A stretch of DNA of 64,000 nt, taken from assembly GCF_016522505.1 (NCBI RefSeq), contig NZ_JAEHOH010000002.1, positions 33,589 to 97,588 on the forward strand, read 5' to 3'. The notes under the pieces were generated by a model. It did no database searches. It was not told the origin of the DNA and saw nothing but the letters and a program-made list of their open reading frames with translations. Source of the stretch: Leucobacter chromiisoli (GTDB taxonomy: Bacteria; Actinomycetota; Actinomycetes; Actinomycetales; Microbacteriaceae). Numbering within the stretch: position 1 is the stretch's first letter; every line of letters begins with the position of its first letter. Below are positions 29,348 through 38,178 of the stretch, in pieces. The translations under genes and the position numbers were made by a program.

Positions 29348-30199
29348 ATGAAGAAGAAGACATTCGCCGCGGTGGCCCTCGTGGCCGCAGCCATGCTGAC
29401 CGTCACGGGCTGCTCCGGCAGCAAGCTGCAGCAGGAGGACGAGGCGAGCGGCAGCTCGACCGCGAAGGCCGACAAGCTGATCTTCGGCGTCTCCAACGGC
29501 TACCCGCCCATGGAGTACACCGATCCCGAGACCAAGGAGTTCACCGGGTTCGACGTCGATCTCGGCAACGCCATCGCCGAGGAGCTCGGCAAGGAGGCCG
29601 TCTGGGAGGAGATGGAGTTCGACCAGCTCATCAACTCGCTGAAGACGAGCCGTGTCGACGCGACCATGTCGGGCATGTCCGACACGGTCGAGCGGCAGGA
29701 GACGATCGACTTCGTCGACTACGTCAAGGACGGCCCGCAGTTCTTCACCTCGAACACCCAGGCGGCCGAGGTGAAGACCCGCGCGGATCTCTGCGGCACC
29801 AAGGTGGGCACCGTCTCGGGCACGACCTACGTCGAGAGGATCGAGGAGTGGTCGGCGGAGAACTGCCCCGCCGATCAGGCCATCGAGGTGCTCCGCATGG
29901 CGGAGGGGACCGACGTGCTGCTGCAGCTGAAGCAGGATCGCATCGCCGGCGCCATGCTCGGCACCGTCAGCCTCGCCTACCAGCTGACGCTGAACCCCGA
30001 CACCTACACGCTCGTCGAGGAGCCGCTGAGCGAGGACCTCTACGGCATCGGCGTGAAGAAGGGCAACGAGGCGCTGCTGACCGAGATCCACGACGCCATC
30101 GAGAAGCTGCGCGAGGACGGCACCTACGACGAGCTGCTCACGAAGTACGGCCTCGAGGACTACGGCGTCGACGAGGTCACCATCAACCTCGGCGAGTAG
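29348..30199 (+). CDS. Polar amino-acid ABC transporter substrate-binding lipoprotein
   Basis: A 283-residue SBP_bac_3-family lipoprotein with lipobox VTGC near residue 22. Mature-part motifs are IFGVSNGYPPMEYTDPETKEFTGFDVDLGNAIAEEL, NSLKTSRVDATMSGMSDTVER and GTKVGTVSGTTYVE. An AGGAG box lies about 10 nt before ATG 29348. The family binds amino acids and related zwitterions. In this operon the ligand is presumably the substrate of the ArgH-like lyase. Confidence 0.9.
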   Translation: MKKKTFAAVALVAAAMLTVTGCSGSKLQQEDEASGSSTAKADKLIFGVSNGYPPMEYTDPETKEFTGFDVDLGNAIAEELGKEAVWEEMEFDQLINSLKTSRVDATMSGMSDTVERQETIDFVDYVKDGPQFFTSNTQAAEVKTRADLCGTKVGTVSGTTYVERIEEWSAENCPADQAIEVLRMAEGTDVLLQLKQDRIAGAMLGTVSLAYQLTLNPDTYTLVEEPLSEDLYGIGVKKGNEALLTEIHDAIEKLREDGTYDELLTKYGLEDYGVDEVTINLGE

Positions 30200-30232
30200 C
30201 GCCGACCACTCGACCGGATCACGACAGGGAGC

Positions 30233-31219
30233 ATGATGCGAGCAGTTGAATTCGACACCCCCGGGGCGCCCGAGGTGCTGTACGTCGCCGAGGTGCCCGA
30301 ACCGCAGTGCGGGCCGGGCGAGGTGCTGATCGAGGTGGCGGCGGCGGGTATGAACTACGCCGACCTGCTGCAGCGCCGCGGCACCTACGGCCTCAAGCCG
30401 GGGGCGATCGAGCGGCTCGGCCTGGAGTGCTCCGGCCGGATCGTCGACGTGGGGGCCGAGGTCCCGGGCCTCCGCGTCGGCGACGAGGTGTGCGCGCTGC
30501 TCGCGGGCGGCGCGTACGCCGAGCGCGTGGCGGTCGACGCCTCCCTGGTCCTCCCGAAGCCGCGGGGCGTGGATCTCGTCGGGGCAGCCGCGCTGCCCGA
30601 GATGGCCGCGACGGTGTGGTCGAACCTCGTCGACATCGGCGGCCTGCGCGGCGCGCGCACCGTGCTCGTGCACGGCGGTGGCGGCGGCATCGGCTCGGGC
30701 GCGATCCAGGTGGCGAAGGCCTTCGGCGCGCGCGTGATCACCACCTGCGGCAGCGAGGAGAAGGCGGCCCTCTGCCGCGAGCTCGGGGCCGACGTCGTGG
30801 TCAACTACCGCGAGGAGGACTTCGTCGACGTCGTGCGGGAGGAGACCGGCGGGGCTGGCGTCGACCTGATCCTCGACAACATGTCGGCGCTGTACCTCGG
30901 GCGCAACGTCGCCGCCTGCGGCATGGACTCCCGCATCGTCATGATCGGGCTGCAGGGCGGCAAGATCGCCGAGGTGGATCTCGGCGAGATGATGGAGAAG
31001 CGCATGTCGCTGCACGTCACCTCGCTGCGGGATCGACCGCTCGCCGAGCGGGCGCGGATCCTGCGCGGCGTGCGGGAGGACTTCTGGCCCCTCATCGAGG
31101 AGGGGCGCCTGCGGCCCGTCGTGGATCGGGTGTTCCCGATCGACGAGGCGGTCGCCGCGCACGCGCACGCCGAATCGGGCGCGCAGCGCGGCAAAGTGCT
31201 GATCCGGCTCGGGGAGTGA
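30233..31219 (+). CDS. NADPH:quinone oxidoreductase-like MDR protein
   Basis: A 328-residue zinc-free medium-chain dehydrogenase/reductase of the quinone oxidoreductase group. The GroES-like half includes VAAAGMNYADLLQRRGTYG, and the NADPH-binding Rossmann half includes VLVHGGGGGIGSGAIQVAKAFGARVITTCGS near residue 145. Two ATG codons (30233, 30236) follow a GGGAG box. It is encoded between the importer and the NodB-like genes in the same direction. It may reduce an alpha,beta-unsaturated or quinone intermediate; the substrate is unknown. Confidence 0.84.
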   Translation: MMRAVEFDTPGAPEVLYVAEVPEPQCGPGEVLIEVAAAGMNYADLLQRRGTYGLKPGAIERLGLECSGRIVDVGAEVPGLRVGDEVCALLAGGAYAERVAVDASLVLPKPRGVDLVGAAALPEMAATVWSNLVDIGGLRGARTVLVHGGGGGIGSGAIQVAKAFGARVITTCGSEEKAALCRELGADVVVNYREEDFVDVVREETGGAGVDLILDNMSALYLGRNVAACGMDSRIVMIGLQGGKIAEVDLGEMMEKRMSLHVTSLRDRPLAERARILRGVREDFWPLIEEGRLRPVVDRVFPIDEAVAAHAHAESGAQRGKVLIRLGE

Positions 31220-31237
31220 TCCGTGCAGCGAGCCATC

Positions 31238-31257
31238 CCGCCCTCGTTCGAGGGCGG
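31238..31257. repeat. Intercistronic hairpin before the first NodB-like gene
   Basis: CCGCCCTCGTTCGAGGGCGG is a 20-nt palindrome forming an 8-bp stem with a GTTC loop. It ends 6 nt before the GTG start at 31264. It could tune translation or RNA stability; a terminator role is unlikely because the operon continues. Confidence 0.45.
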
Positions 31258-31263
31258 TCTCCC

Positions 31264-32067
31264 GTGAGCGGTCGACGCTACTTCGGCCTGGCCTTCGATC
31301 TCGACGGGCCGAGCGGCGACGCCCTCGTCAACGGCAGCATCTGGCGCAAGCCCGGGTACTTCGCATTCGGCGCCTACGGGCCGAACCGGGCCGTGCCGCG
31401 GTTGCTGGAGCTGCTCGCAGGCCTCGGGATCCGGGCCACCTTCTTCACTCCGGCGTGGGTGGTGCGGCGGTGGCCCGAGCTGTGCCTGGCGATTCGCGAC
31501 GCGGGGCACGAGCTCGCGGGTCACGGCGACCGCCACGAGGCGCTCTTCGGGCTGCCCGCCGATGAGCAGCGGGGCATCCTCGAGCGCGCCCAGCAGACGT
31601 TCCTCGACGTGCTCGGGGCGGAGGCGCACGGCTTCCGCGCACCCTCGGGCGACCTCGACGCCACGACCATCGCCCTGCTCGGCGAGCACGGCTATCGCTA
31701 CTCGAGCTCCTTCCGCTCGGGCGATCTGCCCTTCCGGCACGAGGTGAACGGCCTCGCCGAGCTGCCGGCGAAGTCCCTCTTCGACGACTACGCGGCCTTC
31801 GCCTACACCCGCTCCCCGAACTTCCCGGCAGGGCTCGACCGGATCGCCGACTACGGCGCCGTCTTCCGCTCCTGGCGGGAGGAGGCCGTCGCCGGGGCCG
31901 ACGAGGGGGTGCCGGTCACCTCGATCTGGCACCCGAAGATCATCGGCACGCCCGGTCGGCTCGTGCTGCTCGAGCGCTTCCTCCGCGAGCTGCGGCATGA
32001 GCACGGGATCCGCGTGACCCGATGCGACGAGATCGTCGCCGACTATCTGGGGGTGGGAGCCGCGTGA
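31264..32067 (+). CDS. Polysaccharide deacetylase (NodB/PuuE-like) family hydrolase A
   Basis: A 267-residue protein with the NodB-homology barrel. The metal Asp pair is in LAFDLDGPSGD, the metal His pair in AGHGDRHE, followed by HGFRAPSGDLD and GYRYSSSFRSGD. There is no signal peptide, so it is cytosolic, like PuuE-type and cyclic-imide-hydrolysing members, not like cell-wall deacetylases. The GTG at 31264 lies behind a GAGGGCGG stretch. It overlaps its paralogue's start (GTGA). Amide or imide hydrolysis in the operon's pathway is the likely role. Confidence 0.78.
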   Translation: MSGRRYFGLAFDLDGPSGDALVNGSIWRKPGYFAFGAYGPNRAVPRLLELLAGLGIRATFFTPAWVVRRWPELCLAIRDAGHELAGHGDRHEALFGLPADEQRGILERAQQTFLDVLGAEAHGFRAPSGDLDATTIALLGEHGYRYSSSFRSGDLPFRHEVNGLAELPAKSLFDDYAAFAYTRSPNFPAGLDRIADYGAVFRSWREEAVAGADEGVPVTSIWHPKIIGTPGRLVLLERFLRELRHEHGIRVTRCDEIVADYLGVGAA

Positions 32068-32933
32068 GCTGGCCGCACGGAGACGGCTGCGCCGTCGTGA
32101 TCACCGTCGACGTCGACGGCGACCTCCCCTTCCTCGCCGCCCACCCGGAGAACGAGCACCGGGCGAAGTCGCGGTCCGTCGGCCGCTACGGCCCCGAGGT
32201 CGGGGCGCGGCGCGTGCTCGGCGTGCTGGAGCGCTGCGGGGTGCGGGCCGACTGGTTCATCCCCGGGCGGCTCGCGGCCGACGATCCCGAGCTGCTGCGC
32301 GAGGTGACCCGAGCCGGGCACTCCGTGGGCGTGCACGGCGACGCGCACCTCGACTTCGACGGGCTGAGCCTCGACGAGCAGCTGCGCGAGATCGCCGGAG
32401 GGGCCGCCGCGCTCGCCGCCGTGACCGGCGAGCGGCCGCGGGGGTTCCGGATCCCGTCGGGGGAGTGGCACCCCGAGCTGCCCCGGCGCGCAGCCGAGCT
32501 CGGCTTCGAGTGGTCGTCGTCGCTGCCGTCGGACGACCACCCCTTCCGCACGGCTCCCGGCCTCGCCGAGGTGCCCTGGCGGTACGAGCTCGAGGACGCC
32601 CAGTACTTCGCGTACAACCTGGATCCGCCGTTCCCTCCCGGGCAGTCGCGTATCACGCCGATCGAGACGGTCGAGGCGAACTGGTGGTGCGAGTACGAGG
32701 GCGCCGCGCGGTGGGGCACCCTCTTCGTGCTGCGGCTCAACGCCGAGCTCATCGGCACTCCGGGGCGCGCACGCATGCTCGAGCGGCTCATCGGCCGCAT
32801 CCGGGCCGACGGCCGCGCCGAGTTCCGATCCTGCGCCGAGGCCGCCGCCTTCGCCGACCTGCGCCCCGGCGCGACGGGCGAGCACCCCTACCAGCTCTTC
32901 GAGCGCATCCGCGGAGAGGAGCTCGCGCGGTGA
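32064..32933 (+). CDS. Polysaccharide deacetylase (NodB/PuuE-like) family hydrolase B
   Basis: A 289-residue paralogue of the preceding protein with ITVDVDGDLPFL (metal Asp), GHSVGVHGDAHLDF (metal His), RGFRIPSGEWHPEL and GFEWSSSLPSDDHPF. The NE(H/L)RAKSRSVGRYGPEVG insert after the first motif resembles cytosolic amidase-type members. It has no signal peptide. GTG 32064 and the stop are coupled by GTGA overlaps to the genes on both sides. Two adjacent NodB-like enzymes suggest a heteromeric enzyme or two related amide/imide substrates. Confidence 0.78.
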   Translation: MSWPHGDGCAVVITVDVDGDLPFLAAHPENEHRAKSRSVGRYGPEVGARRVLGVLERCGVRADWFIPGRLAADDPELLREVTRAGHSVGVHGDAHLDFDGLSLDEQLREIAGGAAALAAVTGERPRGFRIPSGEWHPELPRRAAELGFEWSSSLPSDDHPFRTAPGLAEVPWRYELEDAQYFAYNLDPPFPPGQSRITPIETVEANWWCEYEGAARWGTLFVLRLNAELIGTPGRARMLERLIGRIRADGRAEFRSCAEAAAFADLRPGATGEHPYQLFERIRGEELAR

Positions 32934-34378
32934 CCGGGGAGGCGGAACCGCGAGGTGCTGCGCGCAAGGTGGGGCACGAAGACGCGGGGCGCGGCGACGC
33001 GGGTCGTGGCGCCGCCGCGGAGCTCGGGGAGTGGATCGCAGCACTCGTTCCGGCGGAGGCCGGCCCCGCGCGCCTCGACCGCATGCGCGGCCACCTGCTC
33101 GACACTCTCGGCGTCACGGTGGCCGGCTCGGGCAGCGAGCCGGCGAGGATCGCGCGGGCCGTGTTCGACTCGAGGGGCGACGCGACCGTGATCGAGGCGG
33201 GTGCGGCCGACACCGAGCGCGGGGCTGCGGGCGGATGCGGCGCGGCTGACGGCCGCGGCCTCGCCGACGCCGCGAAGTGCAACGCCGTCGCGGCCCACGC
33301 GCTCGAGCTCGACGACACGGAGGGCTGCGACCACACGGGCGCCGTGGTCGTGCCGGCGGTGCTCGCCCTCGCGGAAGGCATGGAGGCGCGGCCCAGCGGC
33401 ACCGATCTGCTCACCGCGATGGTCGCGGGCTACGAGGTGGGCCGGCGCATGCAGAACGCGCTCGGCGGCTATGAGGCGCACAACGAGTCGGGCTGGCACT
33501 CCACGGCGACCTGCGGGGTGTTCGCCGCCGCGGCCGCCTGCGCGAAGCTGCTCCGCCTCCCCGGTCGGCGCGTCGCGCACGCGCTGGCGATCGCCGCGAG
33601 CTCGGCCGGCGGCACCTGGGCCTTCGCCGCCGACGGCGCGATGGTGAAGCGCTTCCACCCGGCCATCGCCGCGGGCGCGGGGCTCGAGGCCGCCCGGCTG
33701 GCGGCTCGCGGCGCGACCGGGCCGATGCCGATCTTCGAGGACTGCTGGGGAGGCTTCTTCGCGACACACGGGAACCCGGACAGCCGCCCCTCCGAGCTCG
33801 TGGCCGGCCTGGGGAGCACCTGGCACGCCGACCACTCGGCGATCAAGCTCTACGCCTGCTGCCGGAGCGCGCACGCGACTCTCGACGGGGTGCTCGAGCT
33901 GATCGGCGACGGGCGGCTCACGCGCGACAACCTCCGCTCGGCGACGCTCACACTGAGCCCCTTCCTGGCGCGGATGCTCTGCCCGTCACCCGTCGAGAGC
34001 ATCGACGCCGCGCGGATGAGCCTCCCCACCGGCATCGCGCTCGCGCTGCTCGGCTCGCCGCTCAGCCCCGAGGCGTTCTCCCGCTTCGCCCGCCCGGAGG
34101 TGGCGGCGCTGCGCGAGGCCGTCGAGGTCCGCGAGGATCCCGAGGCGCGGGTGCCGAGCCTCGTCGTGCGCACCGACCGCGGCGAGTTCGCGGTGCGGCG
34201 CGTCGAGGCGAGGGGCAGCCAGGCGCTGCCCCTGACGCTCGAGGAGATCGTGCGGAAGTTCGAGTGGGTCACCGAGCCGCACCTCTCGGACGCGGGCCGC
34301 GCAGCGCTCCGCGCGTACGCCCTCGGTCTCGACGATTCGCCGCTGCCCGAGCTGCCGGTGCTCGACGGGCGCGCATGA
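32930..34378 (+). CDS. MmgE/PrpD-family protein
   Basis: A 482-residue MmgE/PrpD protein. The helical domain starts after an Ala/Gly-rich tail of about 30 residues (LGEWIAALVPAEAGPARLDRMR), with NAVAAHALELDDTEGCDHTGAVVVPAVLA, the conserved ADGAMVKRFHPAIAAGAGLEAARLA and SAIKLYACCRSAHATLDGV. Known members include 2-methylcitrate dehydratase, cis-aconitate decarboxylase and iminodisuccinate epimerase. A Gly/Ala insert (GAAGGCGAADGRG) interrupts the region near residue 100. GTG 32930 overlaps the preceding stop (GTGA). Given the C-N lyase in the same operon, an epimerase of an N-substituted aspartate is an attractive guess. Confidence 0.82.
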   Translation: MTGEAEPRGAARKVGHEDAGRGDAGRGAAAELGEWIAALVPAEAGPARLDRMRGHLLDTLGVTVAGSGSEPARIARAVFDSRGDATVIEAGAADTERGAAGGCGAADGRGLADAAKCNAVAAHALELDDTEGCDHTGAVVVPAVLALAEGMEARPSGTDLLTAMVAGYEVGRRMQNALGGYEAHNESGWHSTATCGVFAAAAACAKLLRLPGRRVAHALAIAASSAGGTWAFAADGAMVKRFHPAIAAGAGLEAARLAARGATGPMPIFEDCWGGFFATHGNPDSRPSELVAGLGSTWHADHSAIKLYACCRSAHATLDGVLELIGDGRLTRDNLRSATLTLSPFLARMLCPSPVESIDAARMSLPTGIALALLGSPLSPEAFSRFARPEVAALREAVEVREDPEARVPSLVVRTDRGEFAVRRVEARGSQALPLTLEEIVRKFEWVTEPHLSDAGRAALRAYALGLDDSPLPELPVLDGRA

Positions 34379-34496
34379 GAGGGCGCGCATGACACCCGAG
34401 TGGTTTCCGGCCCTTCCTGCGATGCTGGAAGCCTCAGCCGCCAGAATCATCCGAGACGCATGAGCCGATCGGGACGCCCCGAGAAGGAGAGAGACG

Positions 34497-35879
34497 ATGG
34501 CCGACGACAACCTGCATGCCCGGATGCACAGCGTGTCCGGCGAGACCCGACGCATCGTCGACGAGGTGCTCGAGTACTCGCGCCGGCGGATCCTGGCCGA
34601 CGGCACCCCGCTCGACCACGCCGCCTCGGAGGCGGAGCTGCGCCGCATCGCCGGAACCACCATCGACGAGGCCGGCATCGGCGCGAGCCGGGCGCTCGCG
34701 ATCTTCGAGCACGTGCTCGCCCCCGCCTGCATCACCACCGACCATCCCCAGTTCCTCTCGTTCATCCCGAGCGCGCCGTCGAAGGCGGCGATCGCCTTCG
34801 ACCTCGTCGTCTCGGCGAGCGCCCTCTACGGTGGATCCTGGCTCGAGGGAGCCGGCGCGGTGCACGCCGAGAACGAGGTGCTGGGCTGGCTGGCGGGCGA
34901 GTTCGGGCTGCCGGCGGGCGCCGGCGGCGTCTTCGTGCAGGGCGGCACGATCGGCAACCTGTCCGCGCTCGTCGCCGCGCGAGACGACGCGAGGATCCGC
35001 GCCGACGACCCCTCGGGCTCGCGAGGGCGATGGGTGATCGTGTGCAGTGCGGAGGCGCACTCGTCGATCGTCTCCGCCGCGCGCGTGATGGACGTCGACG
35101 TCGTCACGGTGCCGGCCGACGAGGACGGCGTACTGCGGGCCCCCGCCGTGCGGCGGGCGCTGGAGGAGCACGGCGACCGCGTCATCGCGGTCGTGGCCAC
35201 GACCGGGTCGACGAACTTCGGCATCGTCGACGACGTCGCCGGCATTGCGGCCCTGAAGCGGGAGTTCGACTTCTGGCTGCACATCGACGGGGCCTACGGG
35301 CTGACCGCGATGCTCTCGCCGCTCGCGCGGGATCTCTTCCGCGGCGTCGAGGAGGCCGACTCGGTCATCGTCGACCCGCACAAGTGGATGTTCGCCCCCT
35401 ACGACGCGTGCGCGCTCATCTACCGGGATCCCGAGACCGGGCGACGGGCGCACACCCAGCACGCCGGGTACCTCGACGTCCTGACCGACTCGGCCGACTG
35501 GAGCCCCTCCGACTACGCCGTCCAGCTCACGAGGCGGCCCCGGGGCCTGCCGCTCTGGTTCTCGCTCGCCACCTACGGCGCCGGCGCCTACCGGCAGGCC
35601 ATCGGCCACTCGCTCGAGCTCGCGCGGCGCATCGCCGCAGAGATCGCCGCCCGCCCCGAGCTCTCGCTCGTGCGGGAGCCGCAGCTCTCCGTCGTGGTCT
35701 TCGAGCGCGAGGGCTGGGAGCGGGCGGACTACGACCGCTGGTCGGCGAGGCTGCTGGAGGAGCAGCGGGCGTTCGTCGTGCCGAGCTCGCACGCGGGGCG
35801 CCCGAACGCGCGGTTCGCCATCGTGAACCCCCTCACCACCTTCGAGCAGCTGACCGGCATCCTCGACACGATGCGGTAG
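34497..35879 (+). CDS. PLP-dependent group II amino-acid decarboxylase
   Basis: A 460-residue fold-type I PLP enzyme of the aromatic-L-amino-acid/glutamate decarboxylase group. It shows HPQFLSFIPSAPSKAAI, GVFVQGGTIGNLSALVAARD, the PLP-ring-binding SAEAHSSI His, HIDGAYGLTAML with the PLP Asp, and SVIVDPHKWMF with the Schiff-base Lys near residue 298. ATG 34497 has a strong AAGGAGAG box. A 118-nt gap separates it from the MmgE/PrpD gene, so it may be transcribed separately. The substrate amino acid cannot be told from the sequence. Confidence 0.86.
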   Translation: MADDNLHARMHSVSGETRRIVDEVLEYSRRRILADGTPLDHAASEAELRRIAGTTIDEAGIGASRALAIFEHVLAPACITTDHPQFLSFIPSAPSKAAIAFDLVVSASALYGGSWLEGAGAVHAENEVLGWLAGEFGLPAGAGGVFVQGGTIGNLSALVAARDDARIRADDPSGSRGRWVIVCSAEAHSSIVSAARVMDVDVVTVPADEDGVLRAPAVRRALEEHGDRVIAVVATTGSTNFGIVDDVAGIAALKREFDFWLHIDGAYGLTAMLSPLARDLFRGVEEADSVIVDPHKWMFAPYDACALIYRDPETGRRAHTQHAGYLDVLTDSADWSPSDYAVQLTRRPRGLPLWFSLATYGAGAYRQAIGHSLELARRIAAEIAARPELSLVREPQLSVVVFEREGWERADYDRWSARLLEEQRAFVVPSSHAGRPNARFAIVNPLTTFEQLTGILDTMR

Positions 35880-35972
35880 GGATCCCGCGCCCCGCACCCG
35901 CCCCGCCCGCCCCCGTCCTGACCCCGCCCCCGTCCTTGACCCCTTCCCACGCCTGGCCGGCCGGGGATGACC

Positions 35973-35978
35973 TAAGCT
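35973..35978 (+). promoter_or_regulatory. -10 box of the HadA-like gene (leaderless start)
   Basis: TAAGCT followed by 7 nt and tandem GTG codons at 35986 and 35989. The preceding 70 bases are a C-rich low-complexity run (CCCGCCCCCGTCC-like) without coding signs. Confidence 0.5.
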
Positions 35979-35985
35979 GGGAGGC

Positions 35986-36432
35986 GTGGTGAACCCAGAG
36001 ATTCAAGGCCGGAGCTACGCCCCGACCGCCCCCTACCTCGTGGGGCGCGAGAAGGTGCGCGAGTTCGCGAGGGCCGTGCTGAGCGAGGCCCCCGTCCATC
36101 ACGATCCCGAGGCCGCCCGCGCCGCTGGCTTCTCCGACGTGGTCGCCCCGCCCACCTTCGCCGTGGTCGTGCAGGAGTCGACGCTGCAGCAGCTGCTCGC
36201 GGACGCGGACGCCGGGGTCGACTTCTCGCGCGTCGTGCACGGCGACCAGCGCTTCAGCTACACGCGCCCCATCGTCGCCGGCGATGAGCTCACCGCCACG
36301 CTGACGATCGCGGCCGTGAAGCAGCTCGGCGGCCACTCGATGGTGACCGCGTCGAGCGAGATCGTCGACGCCGCGGGCGAGCACGTCGTGACGGCGATCT
36401 CGACGCTCGTCGTGCGGGGAGCGGAGGACTGA
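35986..36432 (+). CDS. MaoC-like N-terminal dehydratase subunit (HadA-like, FAS1-type dehydratase domain)
   Basis: A 148-residue hot-dog-fold protein (VGREKVREFARAVLSE, GFSDVVAPPTFAVVVQE, VHGDQRFSYTRPIVAGDEL). It lacks the catalytic Asp-His hydratase motif, which the partner encoded 3 nt downstream carries. The pair resembles mycobacterial HadA/HadB (R)-3-hydroxyacyl dehydratases of fatty-acid synthesis. Such pairs next to murB are common in actinobacteria. The GTG start is probably leaderless. Confidence 0.8.
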   Translation: MVNPEIQGRSYAPTAPYLVGREKVREFARAVLSEAPVHHDPEAARAAGFSDVVAPPTFAVVVQESTLQQLLADADAGVDFSRVVHGDQRFSYTRPIVAGDELTATLTIAAVKQLGGHSMVTASSEIVDAAGEHVVTAISTLVVRGAED

Positions 36433-36434
36433 CC

Positions 36435-36860
36435 ATGACTGCACCGATCTTCGAGAACCTCGTCGTCGGCGACGTCGTCGCCGAGCGCGACCTCGTCTTC
36501 ACCCGCGACGCGCTGGTGCGCTACGCGGGCGCCTCGGGCGACTTCAACCCGATCCACTACCGCGACGACGTCGCGCAGTCGGTCGGCCTGCCGGGCGTGC
36601 TCGCTCACGGCATGCTCACGATGGGTGCGGCGTCCTCGCCCGTGCTCGAGTGGCTCGGCGGGGCCGGCTGGGTGAAGGACTACCAGTCGCGCTTCACCCG
36701 CCCCGTGCCGGTCGACGGCAGCGAGGGCGCGGCGGTGCGGGTCACCGCCGCCGTCGGCGCGCTCGACGCCGAGGCCCGCACGGCGCGCATCGACCTCAAG
36801 GTGGTCTTCGACGGCGCCACCGTGCTCGGCAAGTCGCAGCTGCTGGTGGCCTTCGCGTGA
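36435..36860 (+). CDS. MaoC-family dehydratase subunit (HadB-like)
   Basis: A 141-residue hot-dog protein with the hydratase-2 motif YAGASGDFNPIHYRDD (catalytic Asp and His) near residue 34, then GVLAHGMLTMG. It should form a heterodimer with the preceding HadA-like subunit and dehydrate or hydrate (R)-3-hydroxyacyl thioesters. Its stop overlaps the murB GTG (GTGA). Confidence 0.84.
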   Translation: MTAPIFENLVVGDVVAERDLVFTRDALVRYAGASGDFNPIHYRDDVAQSVGLPGVLAHGMLTMGAASSPVLEWLGGAGWVKDYQSRFTRPVPVDGSEGAAVRVTAAVGALDAEARTARIDLKVVFDGATVLGKSQLLVAFA

Positions 36861-38065
36861 CCGCCGCGGGCGAGGGCCTGGCGGCGATCGACCAGGAGAC
36901 GCCGCTCGCGAAGCTCACCACGATGCGCGTGGGCGGCCCGGCCGAGCGGATCCTGGTCGCCGAGACCTCCGACGACCTGGTGCGCATGGCCCAGCAGCTG
37001 TGGGACGAGGACGAGCACTGGATCCTGCTCGGCGGAGGCTCGAACACCGTGATCGGCGACGACGGGTTCCCCGGCACCGTGCTGCTCGTGCGCAACACGG
37101 GTATCGAGCGCGTGGACGAGGCGGGCGCCGGGATCCCGGAGCGGGCCGCGGCCGACGGAACCGCGCTGCCCGAGGGCACGGTGCGGCTGCGCGTGCAGGC
37201 GGGCCACGACTGGGACGAGCTGGTGGCCGTCTGCGTGGAGCACGGCTGGTCGGGCATCGAGGCGCTCTCCGGCATCCCCGGGCTCGCGGGCGCGGCTCCG
37301 GTGCAGAACATCGGGGCGTACGGCCAGGAGCTCTCGGACGTGCTGCACTCCATCACGTTCCTCGACCGCGAGAGCGGCGAGGTGCTGCGGCTGCCCGCCT
37401 CGGAGCTCGAGCTCGGCTACCGCAGCTCGGCGATCAAGTCGGGCCGCGAGGGCGTCGTGCTCTCGATCGACCTGCTGCTCGCCGAGGACGAGGATCGCGA
37501 CAACCCCCTCTCCGCCCCCATCGCGTACGGGCAGCTCGCCGACGCCCTCGGCGTGACGATCGGCGACCGCGTCTCGATCCGGGAACTGCGCAGGTCGGTG
37601 CTGCGGCTGCGCGCCTCGAAGGGCATGGTGCTCGACGCCGAGGATCACGACACCTGGAGCGCCGGGTCCTTCTTCACGAACCCCATCGTCTCGGAGAGCT
37701 TCGCCCGCACCCTGCCCGTGGAGGCGCCGCGCTTCCCGGTTCCCGGCGTCGAGCCCGAGCCGGCGGTCACGCCGCTCGAGGATCTCGCCGCGGGCCTCCC
37801 GCTGCGGGTTCCGGATCCGGCGCCCGAGCGCCTCATCAAGCTCTCGGCCGCGTGGCTGATCGAGAACGCTGGCATCGAGAAGGGGTTCAGACTCCCCGGA
37901 TCCGGCGCCGCGATCTCGTCGAAGCACACCCTCGCGATCACGAACCGCGGGGCGGCGAACGCGGCCGACGTCGCCGAGCTCGCGCGTTACGTGGTGCAGC
38001 GCGTGCAGGCGGAGTTCGGCGTGCTGCTCGTGCCCGAGCCGAACCTGATCGGGCTCGAGCTCTAG
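36857..38065 (+). CDS. murB: UDP-N-acetylmuramate dehydrogenase
   Basis: A 402-residue FAD enzyme that reduces UDP-GlcNAc-enolpyruvate to UDP-MurNAc in peptidoglycan synthesis. Motifs: LAKLTTMRVGGPAERIL, ILLGGGSNTVIGDDGFPGTVL, IEALSGIPGLAGAAPVQNIGAYGQE, the catalytic-Ser region SAGSFFTNPIV and the C-terminal SKHTLAITNRGAANAADV. The GTG start is coupled to the HadB-like gene. Somewhat longer than Gram-negative MurB, as usual in actinobacteria. Confidence 0.92.
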   Translation: MTAAGEGLAAIDQETPLAKLTTMRVGGPAERILVAETSDDLVRMAQQLWDEDEHWILLGGGSNTVIGDDGFPGTVLLVRNTGIERVDEAGAGIPERAAADGTALPEGTVRLRVQAGHDWDELVAVCVEHGWSGIEALSGIPGLAGAAPVQNIGAYGQELSDVLHSITFLDRESGEVLRLPASELELGYRSSAIKSGREGVVLSIDLLLAEDEDRDNPLSAPIAYGQLADALGVTIGDRVSIRELRRSVLRLRASKGMVLDAEDHDTWSAGSFFTNPIVSESFARTLPVEAPRFPVPGVEPEPAVTPLEDLAAGLPLRVPDPAPERLIKLSAAWLIENAGIEKGFRLPGSGAAISSKHTLAITNRGAANAADVAELARYVVQRVQAEFGVLLVPEPNLIGLEL

Positions 38066-38121
38066 GCAGCTCGGGATCCAGGGCCGCGCACGGCGGCTCA
38101 GCCCCCGCGGAGGCGGCGCAG

Positions 38122-38127
38122 TAGACT
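38122..38127 (+). promoter_or_regulatory. -10 box upstream of parA
   Basis: TAGACT lies 51 nt before the GTG start of parA. The leader carries an AGGAAAGGGG ribosome-binding stretch before tandem GTG codons, in contrast to the leaderless genes of this window. Confidence 0.45.
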
Positions 38128-38178
38128 GGATGCTGCCGTGCCGGAGCGCGGCGCGAACGGCGAGGAAAGGGGCACCGA

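Noticed and set aside
31264..32933. Cell-wall peptidoglycan or chitin deacetylases
   Set aside because: Neither protein has a signal peptide or membrane anchor, and both are embedded in a catabolic operon. Cytosolic PuuE/imidase-type members fit better.
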